This document shows positions 7,019-15,537 of a DNA stretch of 56,660 bases, piece after piece. The translations under genes were made by a program, and so were the position numbers. The notes beneath the pieces are model-generated. The model ran no database searches. It saw nothing but the letters and a program-made list of their open reading frames with translations, and was not told the DNA's origin. The stretch comes from Spartobacteria bacterium (GTDB lineage: Bacteria > Verrucomicrobiota > Verrucomicrobiia > Chthoniobacterales > UBA10450): NCBI GenBank assembly GCA_003134765.1, contig PLCM01000031.1:193540-250199 (forward strand). Direction: 5' to 3'. Every line of letters begins with the position of its first letter. Positions within the stretch are counted from its first letter, which is position 1.

Positions 7019-8860
7019 ATGGTTCGCATTGCAAATCCAGAGGCACCCGCAGAAGTCGACGATCAGGAGATCGCTCTAAGCGCATCTGACTTTGCACACC
7101 TGCACCGGGCGTTGTTGTGGCTGCTAGGCCTGTTTGCCGGCTCTGCCGCGGCGACTCTGGTAATCAATTTGCCGACCCCGCTCTTTGCCGGCATGCAGTG
7201 TTACCTGGCCTGGTGTGCGATTGCTGCGCTTATTCAATACTTTTTCCTGCGCATCGAAGCATCGGCTTTGAGAGGTGACGACCCCGATCGCAACCTGACC
7301 GCGCGCCGCCAACATAAGCCGAACGGCACCGATCATAAGGACCGCTCGATCGCTTCCGGCCCGAGCCTTTCGGATTTCGCCTCCATCTGGCAATGGGTGA
7401 TTTTCTTCGCCGGAGTAACCGGGATGGCCTTGTGTCTCCGCGAAACTCTTGGCACGGCCGGGCTGGCAGGAGACGCGACCACTTCGCTGCGCGTGGCAAC
7501 CGTCGTATTCCTCGCAGCCGCATGTGCATTTTATTTCTTTGGAAATTTTGCGAAAGCCGTCGCTACTCGAATCGGAAGCGATGCGCTGTCGCCGATCCTG
7601 ACGCTGGCACGGATCGCGTCGCTAGCTTCATTTGCCGCCGCGGGATTGATTTTCCTGTTCCTCTCCACGACGCGAGACTACAGCGCTTGGCTCGGCTGGT
7701 TCCTGATTGGCTTCACGACGTTCTTGATCACGGAAGCGCTCATTCGTTTTGCCGTGCGATTTTATCAGCCGAAGAGCCTCCGCAAACCGCCGGGTCCTGC
7801 CGGGACCAGCTTGTTACTCGACGCAATCTTCGGGCATGGCCACGGCGTCGGCTCCGCCGTCAAAGGTTTCGAAGAGTTGTTAGGCGTGAAACTGCGTGAA
7901 GTCTGGATCGTTCGCTATCTGCGTCAGACCGTCGAGCTGATCCTTATCGGAACGATCGTGCTGGGATGGTTGTCCACCTGTTTCACCTCCGTCCCAGCCG
8001 GGAGCCGCGCCGTGCGGATGTTCTTTGGGCGTTACCAACCGGTCCCGCTTTTACCCGGCCTTCATGTCACGTGGCCGTGGCCGATCGAACAACTGGAAAT
8101 CGTCGAGACGGAAACCATTCGCCAAATTTCGCTTGGCTTCGACAAGGATATGTCGGGGCCGGTGCTCTGGAACGAGCCGCATTTTGAAGGCGAAAAAAAT
8201 CTGCTGGTCGGCGATGGCGAATCGCTTCTGACCATCGACGTCCCGATCTTCTATCGCATCTCCGATCCGGTGCGTTATCTGGAAACGACCACCGACGCCG
8301 AACAAGCCCTGCTCGCTCTGGCGGAGCGCAAACTGATTCAAGTGGCCGCTGCGCACGACAGTTTCCAGATCATGACCGAACAGCGCGCCGAAATCGCGCG
8401 GCAGCTTCAAGATTCATTACAAAAGGAAGTCGATCAGCTCGGGCTCGGTCTTCAGATCGTGTTCGTCGGACTGAAGGACGTCCATCCGCCGGTCGGTGTC
8501 GCACCGGCCTATCAGGCAGTCGTCAGTGCCCAGGAAGAAAAAGAGAAAACGATCGATCTCGCGCGCGCCTCGCGCGCTAAGGTATTGCCCGAAGCCCAGG
8601 CCCAGGCGACTCGCATCCGAATCGAGCAAGACGCGCTCTACAAGCAGCGCGTTGCCGCTGCGCAAGGTGAGGCCGCGCGCTTTTCCGCGATTGTTGAGGC
8701 CGATCGCGAGAACAGCGCGGTCTTTCGTTTCCGATTGAAGCTCGACGTGATCGAGCAAGTCCTGGGCAAAGCCAACAAGACCATCCTGGCTGTGCCCGCG
8801 CAGACGAAACAGGAGCTCTACCTCGATTTGCGCGACACCAACAACCTGCCTCCGCCGTAA
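7019..8860 (+). CDS. Polytopic SPFH-domain protein (HflK-like C-terminus)
   Basis: This 613-residue protein combines about seven hydrophobic segments in its first half (near residues 32-52, 60-80, 123-142, 160-182, 203-221, 222-245 and 305-323) with a C-terminal SPFH/band-7 domain (about 325-600). The SPFH part is recognisable from P-G-L-H-V-T-W-P-W-P-I-E and the later coiled-coil with A-Q-A-T-R-I-R-I-E-Q. Classical HflK is about 400 residues with a single membrane anchor, so the N-terminal extension is the odd feature. It begins four bases after the amidase stop and is followed by HflC-like and HflK-like genes. SPFH proteins form ring or microdomain scaffolds that control membrane proteins; here the neighbouring ATPase and permeases are the likely clients (inference). 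Confidence 0.8.
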   Translation: MVRIANPEAPAEVDDQEIALSASDFAHLHRALLWLLGLFAGSAAATLVINLPTPLFAGMQCYLAWCAIAALIQYFFLRIEASALRGDDPDRNLTARRQHKPNGTDHKDRSIASGPSLSDFASIWQWVIFFAGVTGMALCLRETLGTAGLAGDATTSLRVATVVFLAAACAFYFFGNFAKAVATRIGSDALSPILTLARIASLASFAAAGLIFLFLSTTRDYSAWLGWFLIGFTTFLITEALIRFAVRFYQPKSLRKPPGPAGTSLLLDAIFGHGHGVGSAVKGFEELLGVKLREVWIVRYLRQTVELILIGTIVLGWLSTCFTSVPAGSRAVRMFFGRYQPVPLLPGLHVTWPWPIEQLEIVETETIRQISLGFDKDMSGPVLWNEPHFEGEKNLLVGDGESLLTIDVPIFYRISDPVRYLETTTDAEQALLALAERKLIQVAAAHDSFQIMTEQRAEIARQLQDSLQKEVDQLGLGLQIVFVGLKDVHPPVGVAPAYQAVVSAQEEKEKTIDLARASRAKVLPEAQAQATRIRIEQDALYKQRVAAAQGEAARFSAIVEADRENSAVFRFRLKLDVIEQVLGKANKTILAVPAQTKQELYLDLRDTNNLPPP

Positions 8861-8871
8861 GCCGCCTTTTT

Positions 8872-9774
8872 ATGAAACCGCAAATGCTCATCCGCTTCAT
8901 CGTTTCGCTGCTCGTGCTTCTCGTTCTGTTCTCGTTCATGCTTGGCTTTCAGGTCCGCCAAAACGAACAGGTCGTGCTGACTCGTTTCGGAAGTCCGTCG
9001 CGCGTCATTCAAAAACCGGGACTTTACCTGAAATGGCCGTGGCCCATCGAAAAAGTGAATCGCTTCGATGCGCGCCTAAACTTCCATGAAATCCGCCTTT
9101 CCGAAGCGCTGACGAAAGACAAGCGCAACGTCATTGTCCCGGTTTTTATTGCCTGGCGAATTGTTAATCCGCAACGATTTCTCGAAGCGATCGGAAGCAC
9201 GGAGAATGCGCGGGCGAAACTCGACAGTCTCGTTAGCAGCGCGAAAAACACTGTGCTCGGCAGTTACGATTTCGGCCAGCTCGTGTCGGTCAAACCCGAA
9301 GACGTAAAATTGCCTGAGATCGAGCAAAAGATCACAGGGTTAAGTTCTGGCCAGGCAAAAGATTCCTTCGGCATCGCGATTGAACAAGTCGGCATCGAGC
9401 GGGTCACCCTGCCGGAAGTGAACACGCGTTTTGTTTTCGAGCGGATGGAGGCCGAACGCGCGCAATTCGCCGAGCGCTACCGCGCGGAAGGCAAACAGGA
9501 AGCGGACGCGATCAATGCCAGGACGGACGCGGAGCGAACCGTTCTTCTTGCTGAAGCACGCAAATCGGCCGAGGAAACGCGCGGCAAAGCGGAAGCAGAA
9601 GTGGCGCGCATTTATTCCGCGGCGCATCAGGAGCAGCCTGATCTCTATCGTTTTCTGCGCGAATTGGAGGCGCTGAAGAAGGTAGTCAATCAAAACACCA
9701 CGCTGGTGCTCGATGCCAACGCGCCGCCCTTCGACCTTTTGAAAGCAGCTCCGTCACCTCCATCAAAACCATGA
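8872..9774 (+). CDS. HflC-like SPFH protein
   Basis: This 300-residue protein has one N-terminal membrane anchor (residues about 7-25, I-R-F-I-V-S-L-L-V-L-L-V-L-F) followed by an SPFH domain (V-R-Q-N-E-Q-V-V-L-T-R-F-G, then P-G-L-Y-L-K-W-P-W-P-I-E-K-V) and a long charged coiled-coil typical of HflC (A-E-R-Y-R-A-E-G-K-Q-E-A). HflC with HflK forms a large membrane cage around FtsH in Enterobacteria. No FtsH gene is in the window. The stop overlaps the next SPFH gene by four bases (9771-9774), so the two are translationally coupled and probably assemble together. Confidence 0.85.
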   Translation: MKPQMLIRFIVSLLVLLVLFSFMLGFQVRQNEQVVLTRFGSPSRVIQKPGLYLKWPWPIEKVNRFDARLNFHEIRLSEALTKDKRNVIVPVFIAWRIVNPQRFLEAIGSTENARAKLDSLVSSAKNTVLGSYDFGQLVSVKPEDVKLPEIEQKITGLSSGQAKDSFGIAIEQVGIERVTLPEVNTRFVFERMEAERAQFAERYRAEGKQEADAINARTDAERTVLLAEARKSAEETRGKAEAEVARIYSAAHQEQPDLYRFLRELEALKKVVNQNTTLVLDANAPPFDLLKAAPSPPSKP

Positions 9775-10844
9775 GCCGTCGACGAGAAGACGCCCTTTTT
9801 TCCGCGCACGCGATTCTGGCGGCGTTGCGCTCCAGCATCCGCATTTTGCGATGGGGGATGCTCGTCTTGATGCTGATCTATCTTTGTTCGGGCATCACCA
9901 CCGTCGGCCCCAACCAACGCGGATTGGTGCTGCGTTTTGGCCGCGCCTTGCCGAAAAGCGCGCCGCCCGGTCTGCTCCTTGCCTTCCCAGCACCGATTGA
10001 TGAAGTGGTAATGCTTCCCGCCAAGAGCGTGCAGGAAGTCGTGCTCGACGCCTGGACGCCGAACAATGATTCGTGGCGGGATTCGCTCCACCCGGCGCGC
10101 GATCCTTACACCATCACCGGCGATGTGAACATCATCCGCGCCCGCTTTTCTGTGCGCTTTCAAGTGGCGGACCCAATCGCGTATGAATTCGGCTCCAGCG
10201 AGCGGGAAAACCTGCGCAATGCGATTTGTTATCAAAGCGCCTGCCGCGTTCTCGCGAGCATGAGCGTGGATGATGTGCTCACGACCCGCCGTGATTTCAT
10301 CGGTCAGGAATCAATGCGATTGGCGCAGGAAGAACTCGATCGACTCGGGCTCGGCGTCCAACTCCTGGCGTTTGAAACGCGCGAGATCAATCCGCCCGCG
10401 GCGGTGTTGCAAGCCTTCCAGGGTGTAATCAGCGCCAAAGTTGAAGCCAGGACCCTGGTGGAGCCGGCGCGCAGCCGGCATGCCTCCGTCATTCCGGAAG
10501 CAAACGCGGAGGCTTACCGGATTGAGCAGGAAGCGCAATCGTATGCGCAGGGATTGATCGCGAGGGCGCAAGGCGAAGTCTCGGCGTTTCTTGCTTTGCT
10601 CAAGGAATACCGGGCGAATCCGGGAACAGTCCATACCCGGCTTTACGCCGAGATGATTGAAAAAGTGTTGCCCAAGCTGCGGGTATCAAGCGTGCTTCCG
10701 ACCGACCGCGGCGAAGTGCGCATCCTGGTGTCTCCGCAGAAGGCAGACACGATCGAAACTTCGCCCAGCGAATCGCAGCAGCAGCTTCTCCCTACGTCCA
10801 CGCCATCTCCGCAGAACATCCAGCCGATGGAGGACCATGACTGA
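9771..10844 (+). CDS. HflK-like SPFH protein
   Basis: This 357-residue protein has a short cytoplasmic tail, one membrane segment (about residues 24-43, G-M-L-V-L-M-L-I-Y-L-C) and an SPFH domain (V-G-P-N-Q-R-G-L-V-L-R-F-G-R, P-P-G-L-L-L-A-F-P-A-P-I-D). A coiled-coil with A-E-A-Y-R-I-E-Q-E-A-Q follows, and the tail is Ser/Pro/Gln-rich, as in HflK. It overlaps the HflC-like gene by four bases and is 18 bases upstream of the P-type ATPase. With 7019-8860 it makes a third SPFH member, more than the usual HflK/HflC pair, all inside a metal-transport transcription unit. Confidence 0.85.
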   Translation: MSRRREDALFSAHAILAALRSSIRILRWGMLVLMLIYLCSGITTVGPNQRGLVLRFGRALPKSAPPGLLLAFPAPIDEVVMLPAKSVQEVVLDAWTPNNDSWRDSLHPARDPYTITGDVNIIRARFSVRFQVADPIAYEFGSSERENLRNAICYQSACRVLASMSVDDVLTTRRDFIGQESMRLAQEELDRLGLGVQLLAFETREINPPAAVLQAFQGVISAKVEARTLVEPARSRHASVIPEANAEAYRIEQEAQSYAQGLIARAQGEVSAFLALLKEYRANPGTVHTRLYAEMIEKVLPKLRVSSVLPTDRGEVRILVSPQKADTIETSPSESQQQLLPTSTPSPQNIQPMEDHD

Positions 10845-10862
10845 GGACACCAATTCGAGACT

Positions 10863-12869
10863 ATGAATTCCACAAGCGTTCCGCTGCTAGATCCGCCTGT
10901 TCATGCGCACGATCACTCCGATCATGACCATCATCATCACGATGATCATGACCACGACCACGAAGGCGAACATCTCCGCAGCGGCCTCGGCAAATGCGGG
11001 CATGATCATTCCGAAAGCGGAATGAAGTGGCGGCTCACGCTGGTTCTTCTCGGCGGAGTCTGCCTGATTCTGAGTGGCATTCTTCGCTGGCTCCGTCCCG
11101 GCCAGGACGATCTGGCGGTCACTTGGTCGATGCTTGGCGCGATCGTCACCGCGCTCCCGATCTTCCGCGACGCACTCCTTGGTTTTCGTTCGAAGGCTTT
11201 TGCGAACACCGAGTTTTACATGAACCAGTTCATCACCCTCGCGGTGATCGCCTGCTTCGTCACTCAGCAATATGTCGTTGGCGGCGTGGTCGCGATCATC
11301 CTGCTGGTCGGTCACATCCTCGAGGACCGCAGCATGCTCGGAACCAACGAGGCGATTAACAGCCTGCTGCATTTGTCGCGAGTCAGCGCGCGCCGGGTGC
11401 GCGATGGAGTCGAGGAAGAAGTCGACGCCGAATCCCTCGGCGAAGGTGAAATCGTGCGCGTGCGTCCGGGCGATACCATGCCGGCGGACGGTCTGGTCTT
11501 GAGCGGATTTTCGTCGGTGAACCAGGCGACGATCACGGGCGAATCGCTGCCGGTGGAAGTGGAAGCCGGAGCCACTGTTTTCGCCGGCACGTCAAATCTC
11601 ACCGGCTCGATCGAAGTCAAAGTAACCAAGACCGGGACGCAAACTGTGCTCGGTCGCGTGAAAGAGATTGTCGAAGAAGCACAGCAAACTCGCGCGCCGA
11701 TCGTGCGCTTGACCGAGGAATACGCGCGCTACTATATGCCGCTGATCCTGCTCATCGCGGGGTTTGTCCTGTTCTTTACTCAGGATGTGCAGCGCGCCAT
11801 TTCGGTGATCGTCGTGAGCATTCCGTGCACGTTCGTGCTGGCCGGACCATCCGCGATGGTAGCGGCGCTGGCGGCCGCTTCGCGCATGGGAATTCTCGTG
11901 AAGAGTGTGCGCTTTTTCGAGGTCGCCAACGATATCGACACCATCGTCTTCGACAAGACCGGCACGCTGACGACTGGCGAGCTCAGAGTCGCAGCGATCG
12001 CGCCCCACGATGGAATGGCGGAAAACGAATTGCTCGCGCTCGTCGCCGCCGTTGAGCAGCACTCGACTCATCCGATCGCGCGCGCGGTGGTGACGGCCGC
12101 CCAAGATCGGCAATTGCGAATCGCGGACGTGGAAGACGTTCAGGAAAAACACGGACATGGTTTGCTCGCGCGCGTGGGCCAGCTCGATGTCGTGGTCGGT
12201 CGCGGCACGTGGCTCACGGAACAGGCGATCGAGATTCCTCAGAGAGAAAAACACTTCGACGATCTAAGCGCTCTCCACATCGGCGTGAACCGCAAACTTG
12301 CCGGTATTATTTATCTAAGCGACACCGTTCGGGTCGAAGCCAAAGGAGTCAGCGCCGATCTGCGCGCAGGCGGCGTCGATCATTTGATGATGCTGACCGG
12401 CGACCGCCGAAGCGTTGCTGAGTCGATCGCCGAGCATGTCGGGATGACGGAGTTCGAGGCCGATTGCTTGCCCGAGCAAAAACAGGAAGCCGTGCTCAAA
12501 CTTAAGAGCAGCGGCCGGAAGGTCATGGTCGTGGGCGACGGCGTGAACGATGCGCCCGCGCTGGCGGCCGGCGACTTAAGCGTCGCGATGGGCGCGCTCG
12601 GCAGCGACGTGGCAATTCAAACCGCCGACATCGCTTTGATGGCGAGCGATCTTCGCCGCGTCCCGCATTTTCTCGCGCTCTCCGACAAAACGTTGCGGAT
12701 CATCAATCAAAACATGTTGTGCGGTTTCGTTTTCATCGCCGCCGCCATTGTTCTCTCCGGCGTCGGGCTCATCCCGCCTATCGCCGCCGCCTTCATCCAC
12801 GAATTCGGCGCGTTTTTTGTCATCTTCAATAGCGCACGCTTGCTCCGCTTCGAGGGGAAAGTTACATGA
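10863..12869 (+). CDS. Heavy-metal P1B-type ATPase with His-rich N-terminus
   Basis: This 668-residue pump has all core P-type motifs: phosphatase loop T-G-E-S-L-P-V, phosphorylation site D-K-T-G-T-L-T (Asp at residue 364) and hinge G-D-G-V-N-D-A-P (Asp 559). The first 50 residues form a metal-binding tail with more than 15 His interspersed with Asp, typical of Zn/Cd/Co pumps, instead of a C-x-x-C heavy-metal domain. The membrane ion-site motif, usually C-P-C or S-P-C, reads I-P-C (residues 320-322, V-S-I-P-C-T-F), so the first ligand is replaced by Ile. That may alter metal choice or direction. Overlap with the following gene is four bases. Most likely exports or redistributes zinc-like ions; the exact ion is unknown. 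Confidence 0.88.
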   Translation: MNSTSVPLLDPPVHAHDHSDHDHHHHDDHDHDHEGEHLRSGLGKCGHDHSESGMKWRLTLVLLGGVCLILSGILRWLRPGQDDLAVTWSMLGAIVTALPIFRDALLGFRSKAFANTEFYMNQFITLAVIACFVTQQYVVGGVVAIILLVGHILEDRSMLGTNEAINSLLHLSRVSARRVRDGVEEEVDAESLGEGEIVRVRPGDTMPADGLVLSGFSSVNQATITGESLPVEVEAGATVFAGTSNLTGSIEVKVTKTGTQTVLGRVKEIVEEAQQTRAPIVRLTEEYARYYMPLILLIAGFVLFFTQDVQRAISVIVVSIPCTFVLAGPSAMVAALAAASRMGILVKSVRFFEVANDIDTIVFDKTGTLTTGELRVAAIAPHDGMAENELLALVAAVEQHSTHPIARAVVTAAQDRQLRIADVEDVQEKHGHGLLARVGQLDVVVGRGTWLTEQAIEIPQREKHFDDLSALHIGVNRKLAGIIYLSDTVRVEAKGVSADLRAGGVDHLMMLTGDRRSVAESIAEHVGMTEFEADCLPEQKQEAVLKLKSSGRKVMVVGDGVNDAPALAAGDLSVAMGALGSDVAIQTADIALMASDLRRVPHFLALSDKTLRIINQNMLCGFVFIAAAIVLSGVGLIPPIAAAFIHEFGAFFVIFNSARLLRFEGKVT

Positions 12870-13450
12870 ACCGTTCCAGCCCTTTGTTACTGGCGGTCTG
12901 CCTTGGAGTCGTGCCCGCGTTGGCCAAGGCCCTGCCGATACTGACCGCGATTACCGATCATCCCGTTGTTCCGGAACTGATGGGCGCTTGCTCAATGAAA
13001 TGCGCGTTTCCCTGGACGGTCGAAGCCACGGAGCCGAGCGAAGCCAGGCCGTACGGCGTTGTCATTTTGAACGACGAGAAGCCTGCGCCCGCCTGGATGC
13101 CACGCCGCACCAGCATCGACACGAAATTGACGTTTCGCTTTCCAAGAAAAATTCCGGCCGAGATGGAGGGCAATGTTCCGTTTTACGGATTCGACATCAT
13201 CAATGGCGATTGGGCGACTGATGCAAAATGGAAAACGTCCGCGCGCGTAAAAAAAGCGCGGATGTATTACAATAATAAGCCGCTTTACGACGTGCTCTTT
13301 GCCGACACGCGCCGCCGGCAGCGTGTGCACTTCGACGACATCATGGTGCATTCCGGCGACAGCTTGACGCTGGAAATTCTCGAACTTTATCCGGGTGACA
13401 AATCGACGGCGGTCGCGATCAGCGAACTGGTTTTGCAAGGTGCCCACTAA
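12866..13450 (+). CDS. Secreted protein resembling the NADase-type glycan-binding domain
   Basis: This 194-residue protein has a signal peptide (L-L-L-A-V-C-L-G-V-V-P-A-L-A). The rest resembles the discoidin-like NADase-type glycan-binding domain: a tolerance of F-Y-G-F-D-I-I-N-G-D, S-A-R-V-K-K-A-R-M-Y-Y-N, a basic R-R-R-Q-R-V-H-F strand, L-E-I-L-E-L-Y-P-G-D-K and a closing A-I-S-E-L-V-L-Q. The family assignment is from pattern memory. Its mature N-terminus has M-G-A-C-S-M-K-C, two Cys that could bind metal or form a disulphide. It overlaps the ATPase gene by four bases (ATGA) and is ten bases before the ABC binding protein, so it is made with them and probably acts in the periplasm or at the cell surface. 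Confidence 0.6.
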   Translation: MNRSSPLLLAVCLGVVPALAKALPILTAITDHPVVPELMGACSMKCAFPWTVEATEPSEARPYGVVILNDEKPAPAWMPRRTSIDTKLTFRFPRKIPAEMEGNVPFYGFDIINGDWATDAKWKTSARVKKARMYYNNKPLYDVLFADTRRRQRVHFDDIMVHSGDSLTLEILELYPGDKSTAVAISELVLQGAH

Positions 13451-13460
13451 TTAGATCGTC

Positions 13461-14345
13461 ATGAAGAAGATCGCATTCACAGCTTGCTTTCTCGCCGCGG
13501 CGGTATTCACCGCGCGCGCAGCAGACAAGATTAAAGTCGCCTCCTTTTCCACTATCGACACAGAGATTGTGCAGCAGATCGGCGGCGATCATGTCGATGT
13601 GGCTGGCCTCGTTAAACCGGGCGTCGATCCACACGAGTACGAGCCGACTCCGGCTGATCTACGCAAGGTGAATGACGCACAACTGATCCTTACCTCCGGT
13701 AAGCACATGGAAAATTATTTGAACAAGCTTCAGGAAGCGACCGGCGGGAAAGCGGACATGCTCCAGGTGGGCGATCATTTTTCCTCGCTCAAAATGAAAC
13801 CGGACGAAGGCGAAAAGAGCGCGATGCGCGAAGATCCGCATTGGTGGCACAGCGTAAGCAACGTCAAGCAAGCGACGAAAATTGTTCGCGATGAGTTAAT
13901 CAAACTCGATCCCGCGGATAAGGCCGGCTTCGAGAAGAACGCAAATACCTACCTGGCGAAACTCGATGAGCTTGAGAACTGGGTGAAGCGCAAAGTCGCC
14001 GAGCTGCCGCGCGACAAGCGAAAACTGGTTACCTCGCACGACGCCTTCCAGTATTTTGCACGCGATTACGGTTTCACGATTGCGGCGATCGAAGGCATAA
14101 GCACGGAGACCGAAGCTTCGAACAAGCATGTCTCGGATTTGATCGACGACATCAAGAAGCAAGGCGTGAAAGCAATCTTCCTCGAAAACACACTCAACCC
14201 TAAAGTGACCACCGAGATAACGCGCGAGACCGGCGCGAAGATCGGCGGTACCCTTTATCCCGACGGCCTCGGCACCGGCGAGGCGAGCACTTACACAGGA
14301 ATGATGAAGCACAACGTCTCGACGATTGTGGACGCATTGAAGTAG
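13461..14345 (+). CDS. Metal ABC transporter solute-binding protein (ZnuA/TroA family)
   Basis: This 294-residue periplasmic protein captures Zn2+ or Mn2+ for import. A signal peptide covers residues 1-20 (ending F-T-A-R-A). The first ligand motif is in G-V-D-P-H-E-Y-E-P, the second in D-P-H-W-W-H, the third near S-H-D-A-F-Q-Y-F and the acidic fourth near L-Y-P-D-G-L-G, the normal cluster A-I architecture. The long central helix lies around residues 145-185. There is no extended His/Asp-rich loop, a trait that often marks zinc-specific ZnuA, so manganese remains possible. It is followed by an anchored accessory protein, an ATPase and a permease. Confidence 0.92.
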   Translation: MKKIAFTACFLAAAVFTARAADKIKVASFSTIDTEIVQQIGGDHVDVAGLVKPGVDPHEYEPTPADLRKVNDAQLILTSGKHMENYLNKLQEATGGKADMLQVGDHFSSLKMKPDEGEKSAMREDPHWWHSVSNVKQATKIVRDELIKLDPADKAGFEKNANTYLAKLDELENWVKRKVAELPRDKRKLVTSHDAFQYFARDYGFTIAAIEGISTETEASNKHVSDLIDDIKKQGVKAIFLENTLNPKVTTEITRETGAKIGGTLYPDGLGTGEASTYTGMMKHNVSTIVDALK

Positions 14346-14348
14346 GGC

Positions 14349-14768
14349 ATGAGAGGGTCGCCACTCCTGCGCGCATTGCTGGTCGTCATCGTCCTGCTCG
14401 CTTTGCTTTGGCCGTTGCGCAGCCTAACGACTCATCGCACGAAGGAACCGCCCACCTCGCCGCGGACCCCGGGAGCCGAATCGAAAGTCCACCTTGTTCT
14501 GACCTCGACGACCTTTCCGTTCACGTTTGAAGTTTCGCACCTCGGCAAGACGATTTGGAAAGGCGAAGCGAACGAGAGCAACGCCGCCCGCGACCTGCAG
14601 TTGATCTTCCCGCCCGAAGGCATCGAACTCGTGATCGACGCCAAATGGCAGGAGAACAAACAAACCGCAGTTAAGATCGATGTGACACCGGACGGCGGAG
14701 ATACCATCACCAAGACGCTCTGGGGCACGACCGAAGTCAGCGACGTGCTCACCTTCGCCAAACCGTAG
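14349..14768 (+). CDS. Membrane-anchored accessory protein of the metal ABC importer
   Basis: This 139-residue protein has one N-terminal membrane anchor (L-L-R-A-L-L-V-V-I-V-L-L-A-L-L-W-P-L), a Thr/Pro-rich linker and a beta-rich exported domain (about 45-139). I do not recognise the family. It lies three bases after the binding-protein stop and twelve bases before the ATPase start, so it is an integral member of the importer cluster, where canonical znuABC has no such gene. It may stabilise the importer or present metal to it; this is inference from position only. Confidence 0.65.
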   Translation: MRGSPLLRALLVVIVLLALLWPLRSLTTHRTKEPPTSPRTPGAESKVHLVLTSTTFPFTFEVSHLGKTIWKGEANESNAARDLQLIFPPEGIELVIDAKWQENKQTAVKIDVTPDGGDTITKTLWGTTEVSDVLTFAKP

Positions 14769-14780
14769 AAAGCCAACACG

Positions 14781-15536
14781 ATGCCCGCTCATCATTTGGA
14801 AATAAAAAATCTGACGGTGGCTTATCGCCGCGTGCCCGCGGTGCATCACGTCACTCTCAATTTGCGTTGCGGTCATTGCATCGCGCTTCTCGGACCGAAC
14901 GGCGCGGGTAAGACGACGTTTTTCAAAGCGCTAGTGGGCCTCGTGCCAAAGGAAACGGGCGAAGTCGTTTTCGGCGGTCACGGAAAAGTGGGGGCGGATA
15001 CCGATATCGCCTACTTGCCGCAGCGCAGCGTGATCGACTGGGATTTTCCGATCACGGTGCGCGGCATGGTCGAGATGGGCCGTTACATGCGCATCGGCAA
15101 GTGGGGCCGGTTCGGCAAAGCGGACAGCGAAGCGGTCGACGTTGCCTTGCGCACGATGGATCTGGCCGATCTGGCCAGGCGGCAAATCAGCGCTCTTTCC
15201 GGCGGACAACAACAGCGCGCCTTTCTCGCGCGATCGCTCGCGCAAGAGGCCCACGTCTTTCTCCTCGACGAACCATTTACCGGTCTCGACAAGACCGCGC
15301 AGGATTTGCTTGCCCAGGCGATTCGCAAACTTGTCGCGGCCGGCAATCTCGTCGTCGCATCGCATCACGATTTGAAATCGGTGCCGGAACTTTTCGATCA
15401 GGTGATTTTCCTCAACGGCGAGTTGATCGCATTTGGCGATACGGGCGAAACTTTCAACGACGAAAACATCGCGGACGCGTATCGCACCCAGGTCTTCTCG
15501 AAGGCGCAACTGCATCGCAACGCCGGCGTCCACTGA
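14781..15536 (+). CDS. Metal ABC transporter ATP-binding protein
   Basis: This 251-residue ATPase powers the Zn/Mn-type importer. Walker A is G-P-N-G-A-G-K-T-T, the signature is L-S-G-G-Q-Q-Q-R, Walker B is V-F-L-L-D-E-P-F-T-G-L-D and the switch His lies in S-H-H-D-L. These match the ZnuC/MntB-type cluster. Its stop (15534-15536) precedes the permease ATG at 15538 by one base, supporting a coupled, stoichiometric complex. Confidence 0.95.
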   Translation: MPAHHLEIKNLTVAYRRVPAVHHVTLNLRCGHCIALLGPNGAGKTTFFKALVGLVPKETGEVVFGGHGKVGADTDIAYLPQRSVIDWDFPITVRGMVEMGRYMRIGKWGRFGKADSEAVDVALRTMDLADLARRQISALSGGQQQRAFLARSLAQEAHVFLLDEPFTGLDKTAQDLLAQAIRKLVAAGNLVVASHHDLKSVPELFDQVIFLNGELIAFGDTGETFNDENIADAYRTQVFSKAQLHRNAGVH

Positions 15537-15537
15537 T

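Noticed and set aside
10863..10960. Simple-sequence repeat
   Set aside because: The CAT/GAT-rich run codes for the His-rich metal tail of the ATPase and is explained by that.
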